This document shows, piece after piece, positions 18,242-27,628 of a stretch of DNA of 64,000 nucleotides (position 1 is the first letter of the stretch; each line of letters starts with the position of its first letter). Below the pieces are notes generated by a model. The model worked only from the letters and a program-made list of their open reading frames with translations. It was not told the DNA's origin and did not search any database. The stretch comes from Desulfomonilaceae bacterium (GTDB lineage Bacteria > Desulfobacterota > Desulfomonilia > Desulfomonilales > Desulfomonilaceae), in the NCBI GenBank assembly GCA_041662605.1, contig JBAZSD010000004.1:124001-188000 (forward strand), written 5' to 3'. Both the position numbers and the translations under genes were made by a program.

Positions 18242-19108
18242 TTATTGGTTTTCCGAACTAGGAACTATCTGAGTAGCGCCATGGTCGAATAAATTGAACC
18301 GACCTGCTCTGGCGTATGTGACCACATCCAGACGAGCGCGACTGGCCATGTTAACCGCTGTTGAACTCGCGCTCGATCGAGAAACAATGATAGGGAATCT
18401 AAATCGGGACGCCTTGGACACAGCTTCCGAAGTAATCCTTCCTGTTGTCAACAACATCTTGTCATGCGGCTTAATTTGATTTAAGAAGCAGTACCCCACT
18501 ATTTTGTCGATAGCATTGTGCCGTCCTATATCCTCAAGTATTATTATGTTTTCGCTCAATGAGGCTACCGCCGAAGCGTGGGTGCCTCGAGAAATACTGT
18601 AAACTCCCTGAAATAAGTCTACTTCTTTCATTCTCTTCGATATGGTTTCCGCGGGGATTGCTATCCTATGTAAAACTTCAGATTTGAGTTGCACACTAGT
18701 TTCTACCGAAAACACGATCCCTCCTGCGCAACCTGATGTGAGCATCCCCTTTTTCTTGATTCTCTCCAGACGATCTTCCGGGACGTCTAATTCTATTGAA
18801 ACGATTCTGGCGGCTCGGTCAACCATGGTGCTTAGTATCTCCACGGGATCCAATAATACGCCCTCAGAGACGAGAAAACCCGTGAACAGTTCCTCCAGTT
18901 GGATCGGTAAAGTGGAAATCGAAAGTATTTCTTCGTCATTTACAAACAAGGTGTAAGGGGTTTCCTTGGCTAAAGATATCGAACGGGCGCTAGCGACTCC
19001 GTTTACGAACCGAGTAATAGGAAAGTCTTGAGTCAACTCCGATTTTCCCGAGTCTTCTTGATACGCCGGGTCGATTAACTGAGTATCTTTAGTCTGATTC
19101 GTCAACAC
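18242..19108 (-). CDS. fdhD: Formate dehydrogenase accessory sulfurtransferase FdhD
   Basis: FdhD passes sulfur from a cysteine desulfurase to the Mo-bis-MGD cofactor of formate dehydrogenase. The frame is open further upstream, but GTG at 19108 has GGGAGG about nine bases before it and gives a normal 288-residue protein. The conserved GMLTSGCAGG motif near residue 118 keeps only the first of the two Cys in the CxxC pair seen in E. coli. The C-terminal ISRGTHASAVA, DIGRHNAIDK and TTGRITSE segments are typical. The start overlaps the end of the ModE-like gene, so the two are translationally coupled. It faces fdhA, its likely client. Confidence 0.93.
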   Translation of the reverse strand: MLTNQTKDTQLIDPAYQEDSGKSELTQDFPITRFVNGVASARSISLAKETPYTLFVNDEEILSISTLPIQLEELFTGFLVSEGVLLDPVEILSTMVDRAARIVSIELDVPEDRLERIKKKGMLTSGCAGGIVFSVETSVQLKSEVLHRIAIPAETISKRMKEVDLFQGVYSISRGTHASAVASLSENIIILEDIGRHNAIDKIVGYCFLNQIKPHDKMLLTTGRITSEAVSKASRFRFPIIVSRSSASSTAVNMASRARLDVVTYARAGRFNLFDHGATQIVPSSENQ

Positions 19109-19496
19109 TGTTTTTTTCCTCCCTCGCTGCCACTTTTTCGGCGAGTGTTTGGAAATCCTCAAAAAGCTCTCGAAACTGCGTGTCTGTAAATTTCTCGCAT
19201 CTGTTCCTGAGCCTGATATAAGCCCACAAAAGATCCAAACCTTCACGTGTAAGCCTGGTTCCTTCTTTGGTGGCTGTAACCAGCTTAAATCCACAACGCT
19301 CCTCAGTCGCCCGTATTTTACCCCAAACTGCGCGGAACGGTTGTTTGAGCTTTTGAGCCGCTTTGTTCATGGAACCCACTTCTAAAATTGCTTCGAGTAT
19401 TTTTAGACGACCGGTTCCAATGACGAGTTTTCCATCGTCGTTTTCAATCCAGATTTTCGATCTTACCCGAAGAGACATTTTGGCCTCTCGAATCAT
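19089..19496 (-). CDS. ModE-like winged-helix DNA-binding protein
   Basis: The 135-residue protein (or 129 from Met7 at 19478) resembles the N-terminal DNA-binding domain of ModE: RLKILEAILEVGSMNKAAQKLK, then PFRAVWGKIRATEERCG. It lacks the C-terminal molybdate-binding (MOP) domains. C-terminal residues 95-135 are helical and charged. It is coupled to fdhD by an 20-bp overlap and faces fdhA, so a role in molybdenum- or tungsten-linked control of the fdh genes is likely but inferred. Confidence 0.85.
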   Translation of the reverse strand: MIREAKMSLRVRSKIWIENDDGKLVIGTGRLKILEAILEVGSMNKAAQKLKQPFRAVWGKIRATEERCGFKLVTATKEGTRLTREGLDLLWAYIRLRNRCEKFTDTQFRELFEDFQTLAEKVAAREEKNSVDESD

Positions 19497-19717
19497 TCCT
19501 GGGTTATTGGTCTTGCAGATACAACCGGACTATCATAATCAATGATAAATTATTCGCATAATCAGGCTCAGGTTGCAACCAACCTCAACAGTTGAATTTT
19601 CTTGTCTCTGGTTAGAGTAATCTGTTCACAGATCCAATTACGATCTTGAAAAAGGTTCCTATATACCACAGTTTGTGCTATTGGCGGATTGTTAAGAGCC
19701 AACCGACGGGAGGGCCG

Positions 19718-20821
19718 ATGATTAACTCCAAACTTAGGATAGGCATACTGTACGGGGGAAAATCCGCGGAACACGATGTTTCTTTAAGATCAGGGGCTTC
19801 CGTTTTCTCTGCCATGGACAGGAGCAAGTATGCGCCCATACCAATATTCATAACCAAGGGGGGCGCGTGGTACGCAAGGAATGAAGAGATTAGCTCTTTT
19901 TCGCCACCAGAATGTTTGCAGGATGAACAGAGATTGATCCTCTCGCCTGATCCCGAGCACAAAGGCTTTCTTAGATTATTTAGCCAAAACTGTTTTGAGC
20001 CGTTTCCTGTTGACGTTATTTTCCCAGTATTGCATGGCACTTTCGGTGAGGATGGAACTTTACAGGGCCTGCTTGATCTGGCGGACATTCCATACGTAGG
20101 ATGTGGAACGCTGGCGTCGTCTGTGGGCATGGATAAGATTGTGATGAAGTCTGTTTTCAGGGATAGTGGACTTAACGTTGGACCATTTTCTTGGTTCTAC
20201 AGGTCTGACTGGTTACGATCACCTGAACCCATTCTGGAGGAATTGAAGGATCGTCCAATGCCTCTATTCGTAAAACCTGCCAATCTTGGTTCCTCAGTTG
20301 GTATATCAAGAGTGCCAGATTTCTCGGGGCTAAGAGAAGCTGTAGAATTGGCTTCCAACTATGATAGAAAAATTCTGGTGGAAGATTGCGTGATTGGTCG
20401 AGAATTGGAAGTCAGCGTATTGGGCAATGAAACTCCCTCAGCTTCCGTGCCCGGCGAAATTGTGTCTCATAACATATTTTACAATTATGATGAAAAATAT
20501 TTGAATGCCACTGCGGAGCTGGTGATACCGGCAAAACTGACTGAGCCTCAGATCGTAGCGGCCCAAGACGCTGCTTTGAGGGCCTATCGAGCAGTTGATG
20601 GAAGTGGTTTGGCTCGGATAGATATGTTTCTAACTCCACATGACACCTTAATAGTTAACGAGATAAACACATTGCCTGGATTTACTTCGATCAGTATGTA
20701 TCCTAAACTTTGGGAAGTCTCAGGACTGCCTTATGACCGATTGATAGATAGTCTGATAGATCTAGCCATCGAGCGGCATGGACAGAGAAACGCTATACTC
20801 ACTGATCGTAAATCAACATGA
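19718..20821 (+). CDS. ddl: D-alanine--D-alanine ligase
   Basis: Ddl makes the D-Ala-D-Ala dipeptide for peptidoglycan using an ATP-grasp fold. The ATG at 19718 lies just after GGGAGGG and gives a 367-residue protein starting MINSKLRIGILYGGKSAEHDVSL. FVKPANLGSSVGISRV is the ATP-binding loop, and the metal-binding end NEINTLPGFTSISMYPKLWE is typical. The stop overlaps the next gene by ATGA, giving a three-gene cell-wall operon. Confidence 0.95.
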   Translation: MINSKLRIGILYGGKSAEHDVSLRSGASVFSAMDRSKYAPIPIFITKGGAWYARNEEISSFSPPECLQDEQRLILSPDPEHKGFLRLFSQNCFEPFPVDVIFPVLHGTFGEDGTLQGLLDLADIPYVGCGTLASSVGMDKIVMKSVFRDSGLNVGPFSWFYRSDWLRSPEPILEELKDRPMPLFVKPANLGSSVGISRVPDFSGLREAVELASNYDRKILVEDCVIGRELEVSVLGNETPSASVPGEIVSHNIFYNYDEKYLNATAELVIPAKLTEPQIVAAQDAALRAYRAVDGSGLARIDMFLTPHDTLIVNEINTLPGFTSISMYPKLWEVSGLPYDRLIDSLIDLAIERHGQRNAILTDRKST

Positions 20822-21786
20822 AGGCAATGGTCCTGACAGCGGGTTATGGAACTCGCCTTAGACCTCTAACGCTAGAAACGGCTAAACCCGCAATTCCTGT
20901 GCTCGGAAAGCCCCTGATTGCTCAAACGTTGCAAAAACTTGCGTCTTCAGGGATCACACACAGCAGGCTCAATCTCCACTTTCTTCCTCACACCATTAAA
21001 CAGGCGCTTGAATCATTCCAATTCGGTCTCCCCGAAATTTCATATTCTTACGAGACCCAAATTCTTGGGACAGGTGGTGGTCTCAAGTCGAATGAATCTT
21101 TTTTTGACGACGAGAATTTCCTCATGGTAAATGGAGACATTTTCTTTGATTTCAGCATAGAGCCTATTATTGATTTCCATATTAAGAACCGAGCAATGGC
21201 TACTCTGGCCTTGTACCCCCAGAGGCAGCCGTATCAATACACCCCTATAAGAATTGATTCCGACTGCAGGATTCGATCATTCCCCAGATCCCGGCCAACA
21301 AAGGATGACAGCGAAGATTCATATGTATTCACAGGCGTCACTGTATTGTCAAAAGACATTTTCAGTCTGATGAAGCCCAATGGATTCTCTGACATAATTT
21401 CTGAGGCGTATGAGAATGCAATAGCATTGGATCAAAAAATAATGGGATTCCCCGTCACCGGATATTGGAATGATCTCGGAACGCCGTCACGTTATCTTTG
21501 TACCCAAAAAAAGCTTTTTAGACGTTATCACTGGGATCCTCAGATATTTGTAGCCAACGACGCAATACTGGGCGACGGTGTGAGGTTAGGGCCATATGTC
21601 TCTGTCGGAAGCGGATGTTCCATCGGAGATCATTGCCACATTGAAGATTCCATATTGTGGGACAACTGTCACGTGGGTTCGGGGTCAACTATCAGGCGCT
21701 GCATTCTTGGCAAAGGTGTCTCGATTCATGGAAATTATCACGACAGGATAATGACGACTGCTCATGGAGAATCATTCATTGACTGA
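20818..21786 (+). CDS. Sugar-1-phosphate nucleotidyltransferase, MurU-like, with left-handed beta-helix tail
   Basis: The N-terminal 230 residues are a nucleotidyltransferase: MKAMVLTAGYGTRLRPLT and the metal-site LMVNGDIFFDF near residue 105. The C-terminal 90 residues contain hexapeptide repeats (AILGDGVRLGPYVSVGSG and similar) that form a left-handed beta-helix, absent from Pseudomonas MurU. It overlaps both ddl and a kinase of the AmgK type. The AmgK-MurU pair makes UDP-MurNAc from MurNAc in cell-wall recycling, and this context supports the same role. Mannose-1-phosphate guanylyltransferase activity is the alternative. Confidence 0.8.
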   Translation: MKAMVLTAGYGTRLRPLTLETAKPAIPVLGKPLIAQTLQKLASSGITHSRLNLHFLPHTIKQALESFQFGLPEISYSYETQILGTGGGLKSNESFFDDENFLMVNGDIFFDFSIEPIIDFHIKNRAMATLALYPQRQPYQYTPIRIDSDCRIRSFPRSRPTKDDSEDSYVFTGVTVLSKDIFSLMKPNGFSDIISEAYENAIALDQKIMGFPVTGYWNDLGTPSRYLCTQKKLFRRYHWDPQIFVANDAILGDGVRLGPYVSVGSGCSIGDHCHIEDSILWDNCHVGSGSTIRRCILGKGVSIHGNYHDRIMTTAHGESFID

Positions 21787-22804
21787 TGACTCAAACACAC
21801 TTGAAAGAGTCAGAAAAATAGCGTTGAGATTGAGAGAAGTCTCGTTTGTAAGTAAGCTCGTCGGCGACGCTTCGTCCCGCTCCTACTTCAGGATAACTTT
21901 TTTGAACACAGACACTGCAATTGCAATGGTTTCACCCACCGCTCAATCTAAGAATGAATTGAACTTTCTTGAAATTCAAACATATCTTGAAGATCTTGGG
22001 TTACCGGTTCCAAAAGTCTACCTGCGTGACCAATTGATGGGAATCGTTATACTTGAGGACCTGGGAGATAATTTACTGGAAAATGTAGTTTCAAACGCAA
22101 ATCTTCCGCAGATTCGACACGTCTATACCCTTGCTCTGGAAACTCTTCTGAACCTTCACAGGCAGACATCCATCAGTGACTCCCGTTGTACGGCATTCGA
22201 TCTGGCCTTTGATGCCGCGAAGTTGATGCAGGAAATGGAATTTTTCTCGGAACATTTCGTCAGAGGATGGGCCGGGAAAACTCTTCAAGGCAATGCGAGA
22301 CGCCAATTGTTTCAGTTCTTCGAGAACATCTGTACCGAACTGGCAAGTGAACCACGGGTTTTCACCCACAGAGATTATCATTCGAGAAACCTGATTCTCA
22401 AAAATGATCGTTTTTACATGATCGATTTTCAAGACGCAAGAATGGGGCCTGCGCAATATGATCTTGCGTCTTTACTTAGAGATTCTTACGTGTCTCTGCC
22501 TGATGATCTGACGCAGGAACTAGTTGCCCAATACTTGCAAGGCGCTGATTTCCTAGAAACACGTGAAACAGAACATTTCGTTAGGGTGTTTGACATGATG
22601 TCTCTGCAGAGGAATATCAAAGCATTGGGGACTTTCGGATATCAGACCTACGCAAAAAAGACCTCGAGGTATTTGTCGGCAATTCCCAGGACTGCTGCCC
22701 ACATATCAAGAACCCTAGTCAACTATCCTGAATTCAAAAATTATCTATCCGTGCTGGAAGACTATATAATTGCCCCCGCGTATGCCTCAAGACTGAACGA
22801 CTAA
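21764..22804 (+). CDS. amgK: Aminoglycoside-phosphotransferase-fold sugar kinase, AmgK-like
   Basis: AmgK phosphorylates the anomeric carbon of MurNAc or GlcNAc. The 346-residue protein has the kinase catalytic loop THRDYHSRNLI near residue 200 and the metal-binding MIDFQDARMGPAQYDLASLLRDSY, a segment characteristic of AmgK. It overlaps the nucleotidyltransferase gene by 23 bp, as in amgK-murU operons. Its position after ddl points to peptidoglycan salvage. Confidence 0.85.
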   Translation: MENHSLTDDSNTLERVRKIALRLREVSFVSKLVGDASSRSYFRITFLNTDTAIAMVSPTAQSKNELNFLEIQTYLEDLGLPVPKVYLRDQLMGIVILEDLGDNLLENVVSNANLPQIRHVYTLALETLLNLHRQTSISDSRCTAFDLAFDAAKLMQEMEFFSEHFVRGWAGKTLQGNARRQLFQFFENICTELASEPRVFTHRDYHSRNLILKNDRFYMIDFQDARMGPAQYDLASLLRDSYVSLPDDLTQELVAQYLQGADFLETRETEHFVRVFDMMSLQRNIKALGTFGYQTYAKKTSRYLSAIPRTAAHISRTLVNYPEFKNYLSVLEDYIIAPAYASRLND

Positions 22805-22880
22805 TAGGTCCTCTTCGCCATTAGACTTGAAGCCGAATCCAGACACCTGCGTATATATAATACTAAACATTAGTTTATTA

Positions 22881-22909
22881 TTGTAACAAATTGTAATTAA
22901 TGGTATATT
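22881..22909 (+). promoter_or_regulatory. Possible sigma-70 promoter
   Basis: TTGTAA (22881-22886), a 17-bp spacer and TATATT (22904-22909) lie about 46 bp upstream of the secreted coiled-coil gene. The region is AT-rich, so chance similarity is possible. Confidence 0.4.
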
Positions 22910-22954
22910 ATTACTGGTTGTTGCAAATAAATGTTTATGATCGGAAGAATGCTT

Positions 22955-23605
22955 ATGAAAATACATTACCAAGCGTTCGCCGTTTTACTGGCGCTGTGGA
23001 TGGGCGCTTCACTGGCCCACTCCCAGACAACTGCCGATGTGTTGACTCGCATCGACAGCTTGAAAACAGCTATCGACACCCAGATTGAGCGCATAAAAGT
23101 GACTCGGGATTCAACTGATGGTCAAATATCTCTTGCCAGGCTGCGGATTGGGGAACAAATAAGAAAATCTCAGGAAGACCTCGCCGTGCAGATGGAACTT
23201 CTGCAGCGCCTTAGAGAGCAACTTGAAGAACAGAAAGCTCAGGCTGAACAATCCGTGGCGCGTATGAATAATGATCTTTCTACATTATCGACTACGGCAT
23301 TCAGCGCCATTGAGGAGCAAATCAGCAAGACAAATGATCTCATAGGGCGGATGGACAAAATCCGACAGGAAGTTTCGGGAGAGTCTTATCCGACTTCGTT
23401 GGCCACGCCATCGGTTTCTGCTATTTTGGGAAGTTCTCTATCAACGGGCTTCGTGGACTCTACGACCGTGTCAACAAACGCCACTACTCAAGAAAGCGCT
23501 ACGCCCACGACTTATTCGCCCATCACGGTTACAGTTGCCCCCAGCGCTCAACCTACTGCCGATTCGTCATCGGAACCCATATCAACAGCCCCCGGGAGCA
23601 CGTGA
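22955..23605 (+). CDS. Secreted coiled-coil protein with Ser/Thr-rich tail, function unknown
   Basis: The ATG at 22955 follows GGAAGA by six bases and gives 216 residues beginning with a cleavable signal peptide (MKIHYQAFAVLLALWMGASL, cut probably after AHS). Residues 25-125 are a heptad-like coiled coil rich in Gln, Glu and Arg, and the last 80 residues are low-complexity Ser/Thr/Pro/Ala. It is followed by a strong terminator and probably transcribed alone. No family was recognised; a periplasmic or outer-membrane spacer is a guess. Confidence 0.7.
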   Translation: MKIHYQAFAVLLALWMGASLAHSQTTADVLTRIDSLKTAIDTQIERIKVTRDSTDGQISLARLRIGEQIRKSQEDLAVQMELLQRLREQLEEQKAQAEQSVARMNNDLSTLSTTAFSAIEEQISKTNDLIGRMDKIRQEVSGESYPTSLATPSVSAILGSSLSTGFVDSTTVSTNATTQESATPTTYSPITVTVAPSAQPTADSSSEPISTAPGST

Positions 23606-23673
23606 CCATTTGCAAATCAGCAGCCCTCTAGTTAAGAGGTCCCCAAATCGTATCCGTTATCATACCCTCTGCT

Positions 23674-23718
23674 AATTGGGGGCAGATTCAACCTCGAATT
23701 AATCCCCCAATTTTTTTT
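23674..23718 (+). terminator. Rho-independent terminator
   Basis: AATTGGGGG (23674-23682) pairs perfectly with CCCCCAATT (23704-23712) across a 21-nt loop, and the T-run extends to 23718. It ends the coiled-coil gene and separates it from the convergent response-regulator gene. Confidence 0.8.
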
Positions 23719-23774
23719 CTCAGTTCTTCCAAATAACATTCAGAACCGAATGTGGCGGGTTGGCAGACTTCTGT

Positions 23775-25190
23775 CTACAAATGGGCTTCGGTCTGGTCCA
23801 GTTGCGCATCCGATCCATGATGATCAATACCATATTCTTTCAGTTTGTTTTGGAGGGTTCTACGTGTAATCCCGAGTTCTGCAGCGCTTCTCGTCCTGTT
23901 GCTGTCATTGTGTTCGAGCGTAACAAGAATAAGCTCCTTTTCCATCTCACGAATGGTCATGCCCGGTCGTATTCCCTCCTTGACTTTCCATGTAGCTGGA
24001 TCTCCCGCTGCGCGGGCCATAGCTTCCGGCAATTCCGGCAATGACACGTACTCATCACGAGTCAATATAACCGCGCGCTCCACGACATTTTCCAGTTCTC
24101 TGATGTTGCCTGGCCAAGAATATCGCATCATCGCATCCAAAGCCCTAGGATGGAAACCTCTGAGAGATCTTCCGTTCTTCTCGTTGTAAATCTTGAGAAA
24201 ATGCTCAATCAGTAAAGGGATGTCTTCTTTACGTTGTCTCAGAGGAGGTAAATGAATAGGCACTACATTTAGCCGGTAAAAGAGGTCCTCCCGAAAGACT
24301 CCTTTTCTCACTTCTTCCTTCAAATCTTTGTTCGTAGCGCTCAATATCCTGATATCCACCTTGACAGTCTTGGTTGATCCCAATGGATCAAACTCTCGCT
24401 CCTGAAGGACTCGCAGTAGTTTGGCCTGGGTAGAAGGAGTCATCTCACCAATTTCATCCAGGAATATTGTACCCCCATCGGCCAGTTCGAATCTACCAGG
24501 TCTTCTTCCAACAGCTCCTGTGAACGCTCCTCTTTCGTGTCCAAACAGTTCACTTTCGAGAAGCGTCTCAGGCAGAGCAGAGCAGTTAATTTTGATAAAC
24601 CTCTTGTCTGATCTGGATGACCCCTGATGAAGAGCGTTGGCTATCAATTCTTTTCCTGTGCCGGACTCACCCAAAATTAGCACGGAGGCTTCAGTGGGAG
24701 CTACCATTGCTACAGTTTCCAGAACTTGCCTCATCTTTTGAGAACGTCCTATAATTTGGGACGCGTCGAACAGATTCTCTATCCGCCTCTTCTGAAGAAT
24801 ATTTTCTTCTTTCAGTCTCCAGAACTCTAAGGTTTGCTGTACTTTTATTCTTAACTCTTCAATATCCAGTGGTTTAGTCAGATAATCGTGGGCTCCAGCC
24901 TGCAAGGCTTCCACCGCTGTTTCCACCGAAGCGTAAGCTGTGATTATAATGACGGGAATGCCAGGTGATATTTTCTTTATTTCCCGAAGCGCCTCTATTC
25001 CATCAACGTTGGACATTCGGTTGTCCATGAGGATTAAGTCGTAAAACTCTTCAGAGACTCGATCTATTGCGTCTTTACCGTCCTCAGCCTCAAAAACCTG
25101 GTAACCATCGAGAGAAAGGTTGGCTTTGAGCATCTTTCTTTGGGATGGTTCATCATCAACAACGAGAATTTTAGCCTGTCGACCAGTCAT
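23775..25190 (-). CDS. NtrC-family sigma-54-dependent response regulator
   Basis: The 471-residue protein has a receiver domain (phosphoacceptor Asp56 in LILMDNRMS), an AAA+ domain with Walker A GESGTGKE near residue 170, the sigma-54 contact loop GAFTGA near 215 and LFYRLNVVPIHLPPLRQRKEDI, and a C-terminal Fis-type helix-turn-helix (NRTRSAAELGITRRTLQNKL). It activates sigma-54 promoters when phosphorylated. The partner kinase lies 111 bp upstream on the same strand. The layout resembles ZraR/AtoC; the inducing signal is unknown. Confidence 0.95.
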   Translation of the reverse strand: MTGRQAKILVVDDEPSQRKMLKANLSLDGYQVFEAEDGKDAIDRVSEEFYDLILMDNRMSNVDGIEALREIKKISPGIPVIIITAYASVETAVEALQAGAHDYLTKPLDIEELRIKVQQTLEFWRLKEENILQKRRIENLFDASQIIGRSQKMRQVLETVAMVAPTEASVLILGESGTGKELIANALHQGSSRSDKRFIKINCSALPETLLESELFGHERGAFTGAVGRRPGRFELADGGTIFLDEIGEMTPSTQAKLLRVLQEREFDPLGSTKTVKVDIRILSATNKDLKEEVRKGVFREDLFYRLNVVPIHLPPLRQRKEDIPLLIEHFLKIYNEKNGRSLRGFHPRALDAMMRYSWPGNIRELENVVERAVILTRDEYVSLPELPEAMARAAGDPATWKVKEGIRPGMTIREMEKELILVTLEHNDSNRTRSAAELGITRRTLQNKLKEYGIDHHGSDAQLDQTEAHL

Positions 25191-25301
25191 GTGTCATCCG
25201 TTCGCTAACACCAAGGTGTCAAGAATAAATTTTACAAACAAAGAACGATCATTTTCCGATGATTCTGAGCCTCTGATCAAACCTTTGTGGAGCCACAATC
25301 A

Positions 25302-27113
25302 CTAGGCGATTTCATCTCCGGCAAAGGCCACGAACACTTCCTGAGGTGGTTCATATGGATTGAGGATTACTATGAACCTAGTTCCCTTCCCATGATCCGA
25401 CTCAACTTCTATTTCCCCACCATGACCCTCGATAATGCTTTTGACAATCGCTAGGCCCAACCCAGTGCCTTTTTTCTTTGTTGAGAAAAATGGGTCGAAG
25501 AGTTTATCGATATTCTCACGTGGGACGCCTTCACCGCTGTCCTCGGTGACTACCTGCAATCTACCACTCGAGTCGGTCTGTAATCTTACGCTGACCTTTC
25601 CGCCTTGTTGCGAAGCTTCAATAGCGTTTATTAAAATGTTCAGAAATACCTGCGTCATTTGATCAGAATCAACCATGACAAGAGGCAGATCGGGGTCAGG
25701 ACGATCTACATTGATTTCTACACCGGCCTCACGCGCTTCACGCTCGACTACTCTTACGCAGTGGTCCACAATTTCTTCGGCGGATCGAATCGTCAGGCGC
25801 GGTTCACGAGGCTTGGAATACGCCAATAGTTTTGAAATGACACGATTGAGACGATCTACTTCAGTCAACATAAGCTCCGTGTACCTGTAGTCTTCAGGCT
25901 CTAGAGAAAGCTTCTTTTGAAAGTACTGAATAAAACCTCGTATCGAATTTAGAGGATTACGAATTTCATGCGCTACACCGGCAGATAGACGACCAAGAGC
26001 GGCGAATTTTTCACTCACGATAACTTTTTGCTCAAGCTCCCGAATTATTGTCATATCACGCAGGATTACCACAGCCCCACGAGGAGTCGCCGACTCCTGG
26101 TCTTTCAAAGGTGAAACTGTTAGCGCCAGAAAATTCTTACTCTTGCCTTCTCCATTCATCTTAACTTCTTTTTCGGAGATAAGATCAGGCTCCGACAGAA
26201 CTTTCCTTATCTCATTCTCTACCGGCAGAATTTCCGATATTAACCTGCCGTCCAGGTCTTCCTTGGTCTTCCGGAGTATCTCAAGCGCGTTTGGATTATA
26301 TGTTGCGACTCTTAAGGTTCGATCTACCGTGATAAGTCCATTTGCCATGCTTTCAAGAACATTTCTGGTATATGTTCTCATCTCATCAAGGGTTCTTCTC
26401 ACTAAATACGCGTTTTGAACTACAAAGACGAAATAAACGCTGGCTGAGCCCACTATGAATAGAACTGCGCCCATAAATACGGCGAAAACGATCTCCTGTC
26501 GCCGTATTTCCTTGAAACGATCCATTTTAAGGCCAAGAAAAAGAACTTGCTTCTGTTCTCTGTCAAACAGATTGAGCAATTCCTGACCAATTCGCGTGTG
26601 CTTCGCAGCGATTTCGCTCTCGGCAAGCTGATCTGGAAATGGGGTGAATGGCTTCCAAATTTCAAATATTGTCCTGCCGTCCGGCAATTCACGCTTGAAT
26701 GAAAGAGGCTCACCGGTTCTTATTACTGTCTGAACTGTCTGAAGTTCTTTCCCCATTAACAACCGAAGGCCTATTTTAGCCGGCTCGCTATGGGCCACTA
26801 TCATCCCATCACTATTTATGAGACCCACCCATGCCACGTCAGGGTCCTTTGCCGCCTGTTCAATAAGCATCTGTAAATACTCGATCCCCCAGTCGCCCTC
26901 CATGAAGCCCGTTCTCGTGCCGGCCTCAAGCGTTCTAATAACTGAAATCCCCTGTCGTAAGGTAAACTCCTCCATTCTCTGATTCTGCGCGTTTATATTC
27001 CTAATCGTGAAAATGATGACGATTACAAGTAACGTTCCGGCTACGAGAACTATCGACAAAACCGGAAGATATCTCATCAAATCCCTTATTTTCATTACAC
27101 CCATCTTATCCAT
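25302..27113 (-). CDS. Membrane PAS-domain sensor histidine kinase, ZraS/AtoS-like
   Basis: The 603-residue kinase has a first membrane segment at about residues 14-36, an extracytoplasmic sensor region (about 37-205), a second membrane segment near 210-232, a PAS domain (TRNVLESMANGLITVDRTLRV) and a HisKA/ATPase core: H box in LSAGVAHEIRNPLNSIRG near 380, N box NILINAIEAS, G1 DSGEGVP, G2 GTGLGLAIVKSI. It precedes the sigma-54 response regulator and almost certainly phosphorylates it. The extracytoplasmic region suggests an envelope or ligand signal. Confidence 0.93.
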   Translation of the reverse strand: MDKMGVMKIRDLMRYLPVLSIVLVAGTLLVIVIIFTIRNINAQNQRMEEFTLRQGISVIRTLEAGTRTGFMEGDWGIEYLQMLIEQAAKDPDVAWVGLINSDGMIVAHSEPAKIGLRLLMGKELQTVQTVIRTGEPLSFKRELPDGRTIFEIWKPFTPFPDQLAESEIAAKHTRIGQELLNLFDREQKQVLFLGLKMDRFKEIRRQEIVFAVFMGAVLFIVGSASVYFVFVVQNAYLVRRTLDEMRTYTRNVLESMANGLITVDRTLRVATYNPNALEILRKTKEDLDGRLISEILPVENEIRKVLSEPDLISEKEVKMNGEGKSKNFLALTVSPLKDQESATPRGAVVILRDMTIIRELEQKVIVSEKFAALGRLSAGVAHEIRNPLNSIRGFIQYFQKKLSLEPEDYRYTELMLTEVDRLNRVISKLLAYSKPREPRLTIRSAEEIVDHCVRVVEREAREAGVEINVDRPDPDLPLVMVDSDQMTQVFLNILINAIEASQQGGKVSVRLQTDSSGRLQVVTEDSGEGVPRENIDKLFDPFFSTKKKGTGLGLAIVKSIIEGHGGEIEVESDHGKGTRFIVILNPYEPPQEVFVAFAGDEIA

Positions 27114-27628
27114 CGAAAAGCTCTTAACCAGTAAGGACTTCCAAAATGACTCTTCAACCGAACGCCCGTTTAAAAAGGGGTTTTCTCAGGCTCAGTGTTG
27201 TTTCTCAAGCAGTCCTATCATCTTAGTGGCGCCGCTTCAACAAGTATAACCGATCTCGGCTCAGTTGAACTTCTTAAATGATATACCTAAAAAACAGGAT
27301 GTATCTAATACAAAAAATGTTGATTAGTTAACATCTATATGTTATGCATCGCTTCACTAACTGAGCATAACTGCTCGTTTGATTTGTTTATTTTACTACT
27401 TATTTTATTTGTATCCGAAATTACGATTCTGCGAATTATTTCTGTTTACTAAGAAACACTTGGAGTTTCTCGGCATCCATGAAAACAGATAGTGATTCGG
27501 ATTCCTGAGCTTAAGGGCGGTTGTCAGTTAATGTCAAATATAGGCGCCAATATTAGATTCATGCATGCGTTTTGTTTTAACCGGGGAATCCCACTAAACT
27601 AAATCCACAATCTGGCGAGTGTCGTAAA
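27114..27628. other. AT-rich intergenic region without a recognised gene
   Basis: These 515 bases lie between the divergent kinase and hypothetical genes. I saw no convincing ORF, tRNA, terminator, sigma-54 -24/-12 site or sigma-70 promoter. They must hold the promoters of both flanking genes. Confidence 0.5.
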
